From: G025836975 sp040391135
Lineage (GTDB): Bacteria > Pseudomonadota > Gammaproteobacteria > Burkholderiales > Burkholderiaceae_B
Reading direction: 5' to 3'
NCBI GenBank assembly: GCA_040391135.1
Contig: JBEBYL010000013.1
Span: 14,664-78,663 of the forward strand
Length of the DNA: 64,000 nucleotides
Shown: positions 34,171 to 42,000 of the stretch, piece by piece
Layout of the letters: each line of letters opens with the position of its first letter
Position numbering within the stretch: position 1 is the stretch's first letter
Notes under the pieces: generated by a model
Databases searched by the model: none
What the model saw: only the letters and a program-made list of their open reading frames with translations
What the model was told of the DNA's origin: nothing
Program-made: the position numbers and the translations under genes

Positions 34171-34760
34171 CGGCTCGTGTCCGTGCCCTGGCCAGCGCGG
34201 CGGTATTGCTGCTTGCCGTGGCGCTCGACCCCTTCCTGACGCGCAGCATGAGCCTGCATATGCTGCTGCATATTCCCCTGATTTTGGTTTCGGGCATCCT
34301 GGCCGCCAGCGCGCTTTTTTCCGGCGGCATCGGCGAGGCGGGACGCCTTGGGCGCCTGCGCGAACATTATGCGAAATATAATGAGTACGGAATAGCCGGG
34401 CTGCTGCTATGCACGTTCGTTGCCGCCTACTGGATGATACCCAGTTCGCTGGATCAGGTTCTGGTTTCAGTGCCGGCCCATGGCTTGAAGTACCTGGGCC
34501 TGTTTATTGCGGGAATGGCGCTGTACGATTCCCTGCGCCGAAGCAATAGCGTGATAGACCTGTTTTTTTTGGGTAATTTTTCCTGGATGACGGCGATCGC
34601 GGGCCTGCTCTACCAGGACAACCCAGAGCGGCTCTGCAATTTTTACCTGCTGAGCGATCAGGAGATGGCGGGAAGGGGGCTGGTGGCCGTCGCTGTGCTT
34701 GTACCATTGGCCTGGTTGATCGCGGAGCGCCGGCGCATACGGCGGTTCTTGCGGCAGTGA
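34167..34760 (+). CDS. Polytopic membrane protein of unknown function in the oxidase operon
   Basis: A 197-residue integral membrane protein with about five or six hydrophobic segments (about 8-23, 28-50, 70-92, 104-120, 130-147 and 170-188). I do not recognise a family with confidence. Histidines in the first two helices (SMSLHMLLHIPL) resemble the start of CtaG-type copper-insertion proteins, which would fit the operon, but length and the rest do not decide it. It starts inside the SCO stop codon (ATGA), so it is translated with the SCO chaperone and is probably an assembly factor or accessory subunit. Confidence 0.7.
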   Translation: MTARVRALASAAVLLLAVALDPFLTRSMSLHMLLHIPLILVSGILAASALFSGGIGEAGRLGRLREHYAKYNEYGIAGLLLCTFVAAYWMIPSSLDQVLVSVPAHGLKYLGLFIAGMALYDSLRRSNSVIDLFFLGNFSWMTAIAGLLYQDNPERLCNFYLLSDQEMAGRGLVAVAVLVPLAWLIAERRRIRRFLRQ

Positions 34761-34785
34761 TTTACACGGAGCACGATAGAAGACA

Positions 34786-35475
34786 ATGGACAAGCAAAAT
34801 ACATTGAACGCCAATTCGGGTTTTTCGCGGCGCATGGGCGTAGTGGATCGGATTCTGTCCGAGGCGGGGCGCGCGGTTCAGGTGCTGGATGGCTCCGTGC
34901 ATGCCAGCCGCCCCAATCCCGCGGGCAAGCTTCCCTTGTCCGGCGAGGGGTCCGCGGCGCTGTCGCCGGCCGAGCAAAAGCACGCCGCCGGTCTTATGCG
35001 GGTAAACCATGTCGGAGAAATATGCGCCCAGGCGCTGTATCGCGGTCAGGCTTTGTTTTGCCGCGATGCATCAATCCGAGGAGTCTTGCATGGGGCGGCT
35101 TCCGAAGAGGTCGACCATCTGGCGTGGTGCCGGGACCGCCTGCAGGAACTGCAAAGCCGCCCAAGTTTGTTGAATCCCCTGTGGTACGCCGGTTCGTTCT
35201 CGCTGGGAGTGCTGGCCGGCAGGGCGGGGGTGGGCAGGAACCTGGGATTCATGGCCGAGACGGAAAAACAGGTCGAACAGCATCTTGACCGGCATTTAAG
35301 CGAGCTTCCGCTTGCGGATAAACGCTCACGCGACATCGTGACGCAAATGCGCGACGATGAAATCAGCCACCGCAATACGGCCGAAACGCATGGCGCGCAT
35401 AAGCTGCCCGGACCGGTCCGGCTCGCCATGAAGGCCATGTCCAAGGTCATGACCACCACGGCGTACCGGATCTAG
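34786..35475 (+). CDS. coq7: Coq7-type demethoxyubiquinone hydroxylase
   Basis: A 229-residue di-iron hydroxylase. It carries out the last ring hydroxylation in ubiquinone synthesis (the step done by UbiF in E. coli). The carboxylate-bridged diiron signature is visible: Glu in VNHVGEICAQALY, the E-x-x-H of SEEVDHL, Glu in AETEKQVEQHL, and the E-x-x-H of DDEISHR. The N-terminal 60 residues are a variable region. It lies 25 bases after the oxidase operon on the same strand, so electron-carrier synthesis and terminal oxidase may be co-transcribed. Confidence 0.94.
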   Translation: MDKQNTLNANSGFSRRMGVVDRILSEAGRAVQVLDGSVHASRPNPAGKLPLSGEGSAALSPAEQKHAAGLMRVNHVGEICAQALYRGQALFCRDASIRGVLHGAASEEVDHLAWCRDRLQELQSRPSLLNPLWYAGSFSLGVLAGRAGVGRNLGFMAETEKQVEQHLDRHLSELPLADKRSRDIVTQMRDDEISHRNTAETHGAHKLPGPVRLAMKAMSKVMTTTAYRI

Positions 35476-35621
35476 ATTTTACGGAACGGCTTTGTAACAG
35501 AGTGCGAGGGCAAGGGTTAACACTTAATTACCCCTTTCCGCTTTTAGCTGTGGCATAGTACGAATGACAGTATGAAAAAAGCCACAAAGTAGCTGAGTTA
35601 CAGTTTTTCCGGCTTTTTATC

Positions 35622-35650
35622 TTGCATCGCACAAAAGAACGCTATATACT
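35622..35650 (+). promoter_or_regulatory. Sigma-70-type promoter for the small RNA
   Basis: TTGCAT (35622-35627) and TATACT (35645-35650) are separated by exactly 17 bases. This is the best sigma-70 match I saw in the window, and no open reading frame follows it. Transcription should start near 35657. Confidence 0.7.
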
Positions 35651-35656
35651 TTAGTT

Positions 35657-35807
35657 ATCGGATGTCGAAACGTGATTGCAGAGGGAAAACCCCAATCACA
35701 CGGTCTCAAGCCCAGTGCTTTAGCAGCCCGACATGCCAAGGTTGTCTCCTCCACCCTCCTCCTTTGGTGGATTTAGCCCGAGATCGTAAGATCTCGGGCT
35801 TTTTTTT
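35657..35807 (+). ncRNA. Candidate small RNA with anti-Shine-Dalgarno loops
   Basis: About 150 bases between a strong promoter and a strong terminator, without a plausible open reading frame. Two CCUCC-rich stretches are present: CTCCTCC at 35746-35752, and a hairpin CCACC (35751-35755) / GGTGG (35766-35770) with loop CTCCTCCTTT. These would expose anti-Shine-Dalgarno sequence to messenger RNAs. This recalls an Rfam family from memory, the Betaproteobacteria toxic small RNA, which also carries an anti-SD motif; I could not check it. The flanks are coq7 and the polysaccharide locus on the same strand. Exact ends are estimates. Confidence 0.7.
35775..35807 (+). terminator. Intrinsic terminator of the small RNA
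   Basis: A perfect 11-bp stem AGCCCGAGATC/GATCTCGGGCT with loop GTAA is followed by eight T residues. It closes the small-RNA gene and should insulate the downstream polysaccharide genes from it. Confidence 0.93.
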
Positions 35808-35808
35808 A

Positions 35809-35955
35809 TCTTTTTTGCCTGTGTACCACTTTGGCCGATAGGCATCGGCACCGATTCGTGCTTATATTTCTTGTTGCAGTTGTTACGGGCAAATCGGAGG
35901 CCTTGTTACAGCTTGGCCCGATAATGTTGAAGCTACCATTGTTAATAGGGATTTT
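35809..35955. other. Leader region before the polysaccharide locus
   Basis: About 145 bases from the small-RNA terminator to the GTG of the initiating transferase. It is AT-richer than the genes and must hold the promoter of the polysaccharide operon, but no -35/-10 pair stands out. No JUMPstart/ops element was recognised. The further 146 bases between coq7 and the small-RNA promoter (35476-35621) likewise hold no gene; AAAAAGCC and GGCTTTTT near 35577-35618 can pair across a long loop. Confidence 0.4.
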
Positions 35956-37095
35956 GTGATTTCTCCTCAAGCCTGGGAATCGTTCACCTGGTTTTACATC
36001 TGTATTGTGGCGTTCATGGTGGGCGGATTGATTGTCGCTTCGGAACGCTGGCATGGGATGTTCACCGGCGATTCCGACATGAACAAGCCGCAGGCCACTC
36101 ATTCGCGCGCCGCCCCGCGCGTGGGCGGGCTGGCTGTGCTGGCCGGCAGTCTGGCGGGCCTGCTGGTGCTGGGCCCCAGCAATATGACGCTGACCTGGCT
36201 GTGGCCGGTATTGTTTATCGCGGCGATGCCGGTATTCGTGGCCGGCCTGCTGGAGGACATCACCAAGGACGTCGGTTCCGGAAAGCGCCTTTTGGCCGCC
36301 TTTGCCTCCGCCGCCATCGCCTGGTGGCTGTTGGGCGGCGTGTCGCGCGTGGGCCTGTCCTGGGCCGACTGGATTCTTTCGTACTGGCCGGTATCCCTGT
36401 TGTTCACCATGATCGCGGTCGGGGGCTGCACCCATGCCTTGAATATCGTGGACGGCATGAATGGCCTGGCGGGCATGATCGCCACGCTCATGGCCTTGTC
36501 GCTGGCGCTGGTTGCCTTACAGGTCCAGGACATCCCCATTTTCCTGATCTCCGCCGCGCTTGCTTCGGCGACGCTGGGCTTCCTGGTCTGGAACTTCCCT
36601 TTCGGCCGTGTTTTTCTGGGCGATGGCGGGGCCTACTTCCTGGGGTTCATGCTGGCGGAGCTCGCTGTTCAACTGGTGGTGCGCAATCCCAGCGTGTCGC
36701 CTTTCTACGCGCTGGCCGTATTGTTCTATCCGGTGTTTGAAACCCTGTTTTCCATCTGGCGCCGCCGCTTCAAGCGCGGCACGCCGGTGGATCAGCCCGA
36801 TGCGCTTCACCTGCATCAATTGGTTTTCCGGCGCCTGGTCCGCGTTACCTTCAGCCGGGATCGGCGCCATGCGGTGCCGGCACTGTGCAATGCGATGACC
36901 TCTCCTTATCTTTGGGTGCTGGCCCTTATCGGCCTGGTGCCCGCGACCATATGGTGGGATAACGCCTGGGCCCTTTGCGCCAGCCTGGTGGTTTTTTCCT
37001 CGGTCTATCTGTGGCTGTATTCCCGCCTGGTTTCATGGCGGCGTCCCGCATGGCTGTTATTGCCTTCGCTGGGGCGCGATAATCGTCACAAGTAG
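35956..37095 (+). CDS. WecA/WbpL-like undecaprenyl-phosphate sugar-1-phosphate transferase
   Basis: A 379-residue polytopic membrane enzyme of the MraY/WecA family with about 10-11 membrane helices. Catalytic-site motifs are LLEDITKDVGSGKR, NIVDGMNGLAG (the family NxxDGxxGL), FLGDGGAYFLGF and the cytoplasmic His motif DALHLHQLVFRR. It transfers a HexNAc-1-phosphate from UDP-sugar to undecaprenyl phosphate, the first step of a lipid-linked polysaccharide. The start is GTG 35956, six bases after AGGG. It is the first gene of a locus that also makes UDP-HexNAcA, so GlcNAc, GalNAc, QuiNAc or FucNAc are candidate first sugars. Confidence 0.88.
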   Translation: MISPQAWESFTWFYICIVAFMVGGLIVASERWHGMFTGDSDMNKPQATHSRAAPRVGGLAVLAGSLAGLLVLGPSNMTLTWLWPVLFIAAMPVFVAGLLEDITKDVGSGKRLLAAFASAAIAWWLLGGVSRVGLSWADWILSYWPVSLLFTMIAVGGCTHALNIVDGMNGLAGMIATLMALSLALVALQVQDIPIFLISAALASATLGFLVWNFPFGRVFLGDGGAYFLGFMLAELAVQLVVRNPSVSPFYALAVLFYPVFETLFSIWRRRFKRGTPVDQPDALHLHQLVFRRLVRVTFSRDRRHAVPALCNAMTSPYLWVLALIGLVPATIWWDNAWALCASLVVFSSVYLWLYSRLVSWRRPAWLLLPSLGRDNRHK

Positions 37096-37151
37096 CGCTG
37101 GTTCGTAAATAAACTTTCTTCTTTTTTGGCGTATAGCGTGGGAGATTCAAG

Positions 37152-38426
37152 TTGCAAATTCAAGATGTGAAACTTGCAGTAGTCGGTTTGGGCTACGTGG
37201 GCCTGCCTCTGGCAGTGGAGTTCGGCAAGAAGCGCTCGGTGCTGGGCTTCGATATCAATGCCCGCCGGATCGCGGAGCTGAAGGAAGGCCGCGACCACAC
37301 GCTGGAAGTGGAGCCCGATGAACTTCGCCAGGCCGGGAAGCTGGAATTCAGCCACGAGGCGGAACACCTGGCGCGGGCCAATGTGTTCATCGTGACTGTG
37401 CCCACGCCAATAGACGAATACAAGCAGCCCGACCTGACGCCCCTGGTGCGTGCCAGCGAGACCATAGGCAAAGTCCTCAAGCGGGGCGATATCGTGATCT
37501 ACGAATCCACCGTTTATCCCGGCGCGACCGAGGAAGTGTGCGTGCCGGTGCTGGAGCGCGTTTCAGGCCTGCGGTTCAACGAGGATTTTTTCGCGGGCTA
37601 CAGTCCCGAGCGCATCAATCCCGGCGACAAGGCGCACCGCGTCTCCACCATCAAGAAAGTCACATCGGGTTCCACGCCGCAAATCGCCGACCTGGTCGAC
37701 GAACTGTATGGCCAGATTATCGTGGCGGGTACGCACAAGGCGCCGTCGATACGCGTGGCCGAGGCGGCCAAGGTCATCGAGAACACGCAGCGGGACGTCA
37801 ATATCGCGCTGATCAACGAGCTGGCGCTGATTTTCAACCGAATGGGCATCGACACCCAGGCGGTGCTGGAAGCGGCCGGCACCAAATGGAATTTCCTGCC
37901 CTTTCGCCCAGGCCTGGTCGGCGGCCACTGCATAGGCGTCGATCCTTATTACCTGACCCACAAGGCGCAAGCCATCGGCTATCACCCGGAAATCATCCTG
38001 GCGGGCCGGCGGCTCAACGATTCCATGGGCGGCTATGTCGTATCGCAATTGGTCAAGACCATGACGAAGCGGCGCATACAGGTGCAGGGCTCCAAGGTGC
38101 TGGTCATGGGCCTGGCCTTCAAGGAAAACTGCCCCGACCTGCGTAATACCCGGATCGTGGACATCGTGCGCGAGCTGGGCGAATACAACATCGACGTAGA
38201 CGTCTATGATCCATGGGTGGATGCGGACGAAGCGGTGCACGAGTACGGCATCACGCCGATCGACAGCCCGAAAGCGGGTTCCTACGACGGCATCATCCTG
38301 GCAGTGTCCCATCAACAGTTCGTCGCCATGGGCTGCCAGGCCATTCGCGCCCTGGGCAAGTCCGATCACGTGCTGTATGACCTGAAGTACGTGCTGGCCG
38401 CCGATGAATCCGATCTGCGGCTGTAA
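37152..38426 (+). CDS. wbpO: UDP-N-acetylhexosamine 6-dehydrogenase (WbpO/TviB-like)
   Basis: A 424-residue nucleotide-sugar dehydrogenase: Rossmann domain VVGLGYVGLPLA (about 10-21), VTVPTPID, EST-VYPG, central domain with SPERINPGD, and catalytic cysteine C260 in GGHCIGVDPYYL. It oxidises UDP-HexNAc C6 twice to the uronic acid. The length and pairing with the WbpP/TviC epimerase fit WbpO (P. aeruginosa O6) or TviB (Vi antigen), which yield UDP-GalNAcA. The start is TTG 37152 with GGAG about seven bases upstream. Substrate (GlcNAc or GalNAc) is inference from the pairing. Confidence 0.9.
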   Translation: MQIQDVKLAVVGLGYVGLPLAVEFGKKRSVLGFDINARRIAELKEGRDHTLEVEPDELRQAGKLEFSHEAEHLARANVFIVTVPTPIDEYKQPDLTPLVRASETIGKVLKRGDIVIYESTVYPGATEEVCVPVLERVSGLRFNEDFFAGYSPERINPGDKAHRVSTIKKVTSGSTPQIADLVDELYGQIIVAGTHKAPSIRVAEAAKVIENTQRDVNIALINELALIFNRMGIDTQAVLEAAGTKWNFLPFRPGLVGGHCIGVDPYYLTHKAQAIGYHPEIILAGRRLNDSMGGYVVSQLVKTMTKRRIQVQGSKVLVMGLAFKENCPDLRNTRIVDIVRELGEYNIDVDVYDPWVDADEAVHEYGITPIDSPKAGSYDGIILAVSHQQFVAMGCQAIRALGKSDHVLYDLKYVLAADESDLRL

Positions 38427-38440
38427 GAGAAGGGGGATTT

Positions 38441-39466
38441 ATGACTACGCGCTATCAGGAAGTAACCGCCGGACTGCAGTCCGAACCCAAGACCTGGCTG
38501 ATCACGGGCTGCGCCGGCTTCATTGGTTCCAATCTGTTGGAATCCCTGCTGCTCATGGACCAGAAGGTGGTAGGGCTGGATAATTTCGCGACCGGGCATC
38601 AATACAATCTGGATGAAGTCCGGAAGACCGTCGCGCCGGCCCAGTGGGCCAATTTCGTGTTTCATGAAGGCGACATCCGCGATCTGGACACCTGCCGCAA
38701 GGCGGTATCCGGCGTGGACCATGTCCTGCACCAGGCGGCGCTGGGTTCCGTGCCCCGTTCGCTGAAGGACCCCATTACAAGCAACGGCGTCAATATCGAC
38801 GGTTTCCTGAACATGCTGGTCGCCGCGCGCGACCAGCAGGTCCAGTCCTTCGTGTATGCGGCCTCCAGTTCGACCTACGGCGATCACGAGGCCCTGCCCA
38901 AGGTGGAAGACCGCATAGGCCGGCCGCTGTCGCCTTATGCCGTCACCAAGTATGTCAACGAACTGTATGCCGATGTCTTTGCGCGCGCCTATGGATTCGG
39001 CAGCATCGGGTTGCGCTACTTCAATGTGTTCGGCAAGCGCCAGGATCCCAATGGCGCCTATGCCGCCGTCATTCCAAAGTGGATCGCGGCCATGATACGC
39101 GGCGAAGACGTGATGGTGAACGGCGACGGCGAGACCAGCCGCGACTTCTGCTTTATCGACAACGTGGTCCAGGCCAACATCCTGGCGGCGCTGGCCCAGC
39201 CTGACGGCGTGAACCAGGTGTACAACGTGGCCTACAACGCTCGTACCAGCCTGAACGAACTGTTCAACTACCTGGCCCAGGCGCTGGGCAACAACGGCAT
39301 CGTGTACGACAAGCAGCCCGTTTACGGCGATTTCCGCGCCGGCGACGTGCGGCATTCCCAGGCGGACATCAGCAAGGCGAAGCAATTGCTGGGGTACGAG
39401 CCGATGCACAACATCGTGCAGGGGCTGGAAGTGTCCATGCCCTGGTATACGCAATTCTTGCGTTGA
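38441..39466 (+). CDS. wbpP: UDP-N-acetylglucosamine 4-epimerase (WbpP/TviC-like)
   Basis: A 341-residue extended SDR, exactly the length of WbpP. The NAD motif is TGCAGFIGS (about 22-30), the catalytic Tyr and Lys are Y166 and K170 (YAVTK), and the Ser is in ASSSTYGDHEALPK. GDGETSRDFCFIDNVV and GDVRHSQADISKA are typical C-terminal blocks. It interconverts UDP-GlcNAc/UDP-GalNAc or the corresponding uronic acids. It lies 14 bases after the dehydrogenase, so the two form the UDP-HexNAcA-supplying pair. Confidence 0.93.
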   Translation: MTTRYQEVTAGLQSEPKTWLITGCAGFIGSNLLESLLLMDQKVVGLDNFATGHQYNLDEVRKTVAPAQWANFVFHEGDIRDLDTCRKAVSGVDHVLHQAALGSVPRSLKDPITSNGVNIDGFLNMLVAARDQQVQSFVYAASSSTYGDHEALPKVEDRIGRPLSPYAVTKYVNELYADVFARAYGFGSIGLRYFNVFGKRQDPNGAYAAVIPKWIAAMIRGEDVMVNGDGETSRDFCFIDNVVQANILAALAQPDGVNQVYNVAYNARTSLNELFNYLAQALGNNGIVYDKQPVYGDFRAGDVRHSQADISKAKQLLGYEPMHNIVQGLEVSMPWYTQFLR

Positions 39467-39467
39467 C

Positions 39468-40823
39468 TTGAAAACTCTGGCGCGGCGGCTTTCCAGTCTG
39501 CACTCCGATCACAAGCGCATTGCACAAGGTGCGATGCGCGTGGCGTTTTTCCTGCTGCTGGGCAAGGCAGCGGGCGCGTTCAAGGAAATGGCGGTGGCCT
39601 ACCGCTACGGCATCAGCGATGCGGTGGATGCCTACCAGTTCACCATGACCATGGCGAACTGGCTGCCCGTTACCATCGTGGGCGCGCTGTCAGTCGTGCT
39701 GATTCCGGTGCTGGTGCGTACACGCCGCGAAGCCCGCGCCGGCCGCGCGCGTTTTCTGGGCGAGCTGCAAGGCTGGATCATTGCGGCGGGCACCTTGCTG
39801 GCGGTTGCCACTTATGTGGCCTGGCCCTGGGTGCTCGATTTCGCCGGACAAGGGCTGACGCCTGAAGCCCGGCGCATGAGCCGGGAGCTGACCTTCGCCT
39901 TTGCGCCGGCGGCCCTGCTGACCCTGATGACGGGCATCAGTGCCGCGCGCTTGCGCGCGCATGAACGCCACATCAATACCCTGCTGGACAGCGTCCCGGC
40001 GGTGGTCATATTGATCTGGGTCCTGCTGGCCGCCACCGTGGACAATATTGGCCCCTTGTTGTGGGGTACGCTGGTCGGCTATCTGATTCAATCGGTGTGG
40101 CTGCTTTGGCTGGCGGCCAAGGCCGACGGCATGTGGGGGCGGCCGCGCCTGAGCCTGGCTTCGACGCATTGGCCGGAGCTGGTCAAGGCGGCCGGCATCA
40201 TGCTGGTGGGGCAGGTGGCCATGAGCTTCGTGGGGCCCATCGATCAGTACACCGCGGCCAACCTGGGCAGCAACGCCAATGCAACGCTGGGTTATGCCAG
40301 CCGCCTGCTGTCCCTGATACTTGGCGTGGGCGCCGCATCGGTGGGGCGGGCGGCCTTGCCGGTGCTGGCCGACATCCACAGCCGGGGAGACCGGGAACGG
40401 GCGCGCGCCACCGCGCTGAAGTGGTCGGTATTGATGCTGGCGGCGGGTGCGGCGGTTACGCTGGCCGGATGGGTGCTGGCGCCCTGGGGCGTGGAACTGC
40501 TGTTCGAACGCGGGGCTTTCACGGCGCAGAACACCCAGGCGGTGGCCCAGGTGCTGCGCTGGGGCCTGCTGCAGCTGCCTTTTTATTTTGGAGTCCTGAT
40601 ACTGGTGCAGTTGCTGGCCAGCCAGAATCGTTATCGCATCATGGCCGCCATCGCGGTGGCCAACTTTGCCGTCAAGGCCGTGCTGAATCCGGTCCTGGCT
40701 CCGCAGATGGGGCCGGCCGGCATCATGCTGGCGACCAGCGTGATGTACGCCTTGTCGTACGCCTGCTACGTGGTCGTGGCGCTGCGTCCGCCGGCCGCGC
40801 CGGCGGCATCCAATCCGCTTTAG
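39468..40823 (+). CDS. MurJ/MviN-like lipid flippase
   Basis: A 451-residue membrane protein with about 12-14 helices of the MOP superfamily, MviN/MurJ branch: RVAFFLLLGKAAGAFKEMAVAYRYG at the N-terminus is a variant of the MurJ helix 1-2 segment, and later QYTAANLGSNANATLGYASRL and LFERGAFTAQNTQ are typical MurJ-like motifs. Sitting inside a polysaccharide locus, it probably flips the undecaprenyl-linked unit in the role of Wzx. It starts at TTG 39468, one base after the epimerase stop. It may be a second murJ-like gene beside the housekeeping one, which is not in this window. Confidence 0.85.
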   Translation: MKTLARRLSSLHSDHKRIAQGAMRVAFFLLLGKAAGAFKEMAVAYRYGISDAVDAYQFTMTMANWLPVTIVGALSVVLIPVLVRTRREARAGRARFLGELQGWIIAAGTLLAVATYVAWPWVLDFAGQGLTPEARRMSRELTFAFAPAALLTLMTGISAARLRAHERHINTLLDSVPAVVILIWVLLAATVDNIGPLLWGTLVGYLIQSVWLLWLAAKADGMWGRPRLSLASTHWPELVKAAGIMLVGQVAMSFVGPIDQYTAANLGSNANATLGYASRLLSLILGVGAASVGRAALPVLADIHSRGDRERARATALKWSVLMLAAGAAVTLAGWVLAPWGVELLFERGAFTAQNTQAVAQVLRWGLLQLPFYFGVLILVQLLASQNRYRIMAAIAVANFAVKAVLNPVLAPQMGPAGIMLATSVMYALSYACYVVVALRPPAAPAASNPL

Positions 40824-40839
40824 AAACACAGGTATTGCA

Positions 40840-41964
40840 TTGAGTCATTCTTTCCAGAAGCCCCATCTCATGATCGTCATCCATTCCCTCAGCGGGGGCG
40901 GAGCCGAGCGGGTTGCGGCCGACCTGAGCGCCTATTGGGTTCAGCGGGGCTTTAACGTTACGCTGGTCACCCAGGCGGACGCCAGCACCGATGCCTACCC
41001 CTTGCACCCCGCGGTAACGCGCCATGCATTGGGGACCGCGGCGCCCAGCGCCGGCCGCTTGTCGGCCGCGCTGGCCAATCTGCGGCGCGTCTGGAGCCTG
41101 CGCCGGCTGATCAAGCGCGAACGCCCCACCGTTGTGCTGGGCATGATGACGACGGCGTCGGTGCTGGCCATCGCGGCGGCGCGCGGGCAGCCCTGCCGGG
41201 TCATCGCCACCGAGCATACGCATCCGCCTTCGCAGGAATTGCCGGCGATATGGGAACGGCTGCGCCGCTGGGCTTACCCCCAGGCCAGCGCGGTGGTGGC
41301 CCTGACGTCGGGCACGGCCTCCTGGCTGGAAAAGCATGTGCCCGGATCGCGCCTGACCGTCATTCCTAATGCCGTGCGCTGGCCGCTGGAAAGCGCCGAG
41401 CCCGTAATCGATCCGCCGCGCCGCAATGGCCGCTACCGCGTGCTGGCGGTCGGACGCCTGCACCCTCATAAAGGCTTCGACATACTGATCCGCGCTTTTC
41501 ACGAAATCTCCGCGCATTTTCCCGAGTGGGACTTGATCATCCTGGGCGAGGGCGATTGCCGGGCGGAGCTGCAGGATCAGATCGATGCGGCGGGCCTGGG
41601 CGAACGCATCAGCATGCCGGGAAGGGTGGGTAATGTGGCCGACTGGTATATGCAGTCCGACCTGTATGTGCTCAGCTCGCGGGTCGAGGGCTTGTCCAAC
41701 ACTTTGCTTGAGGCCATGGCCAGCGGCTTGGCGCCGGTCGCCTTCGATTGCGAAACGGGCCCGCGCGAAATCGTGCGCAACGGTATCGACGGGGTGCTGG
41801 TCAGTCCCGCCGGCGACAGCGAAGCGCTGGCGGCGCATCTGTCCGATATGATGGCTCATCCGGAACAGCGCGAGGCCTACGCCCGGCGCGCCGTGGACGT
41901 GCGGGATCGTTTCTCCACCCCCCGGATCATGGCGCTGTGGGGCTATTTGTTTGAAGTGCATTGA
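40840..41964 (+). CDS. Glycosyltransferase, family GT4
   Basis: A 374-residue two-domain GT-B enzyme. The N-terminal domain starts VIHSLSGGGAERV, the common GT4 opening for retaining transferases, and the C-terminal domain carries the nucleotide-sugar-binding blocks VGRLHPHKGFDILIRAF, LGEGDCRAEL, GRVGNVADWY and SSRVEGLSNTLLEAMASG (the E-x7-E motif). The closest named type I can offer is GalNAc transferase PglJ/PglH-like. Start is probably TTG 40840; no ATG fits better. Acceptor and donor are unknown. Confidence 0.88.
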   Translation: MSHSFQKPHLMIVIHSLSGGGAERVAADLSAYWVQRGFNVTLVTQADASTDAYPLHPAVTRHALGTAAPSAGRLSAALANLRRVWSLRRLIKRERPTVVLGMMTTASVLAIAAARGQPCRVIATEHTHPPSQELPAIWERLRRWAYPQASAVVALTSGTASWLEKHVPGSRLTVIPNAVRWPLESAEPVIDPPRRNGRYRVLAVGRLHPHKGFDILIRAFHEISAHFPEWDLIILGEGDCRAELQDQIDAAGLGERISMPGRVGNVADWYMQSDLYVLSSRVEGLSNTLLEAMASGLAPVAFDCETGPREIVRNGIDGVLVSPAGDSEALAAHLSDMMAHPEQREAYARRAVDVRDRFSTPRIMALWGYLFEVH

Positions 41965-42000
41965 CGCGGCCCGGCATACGGGCGCGTAAGCGAGCGGATT

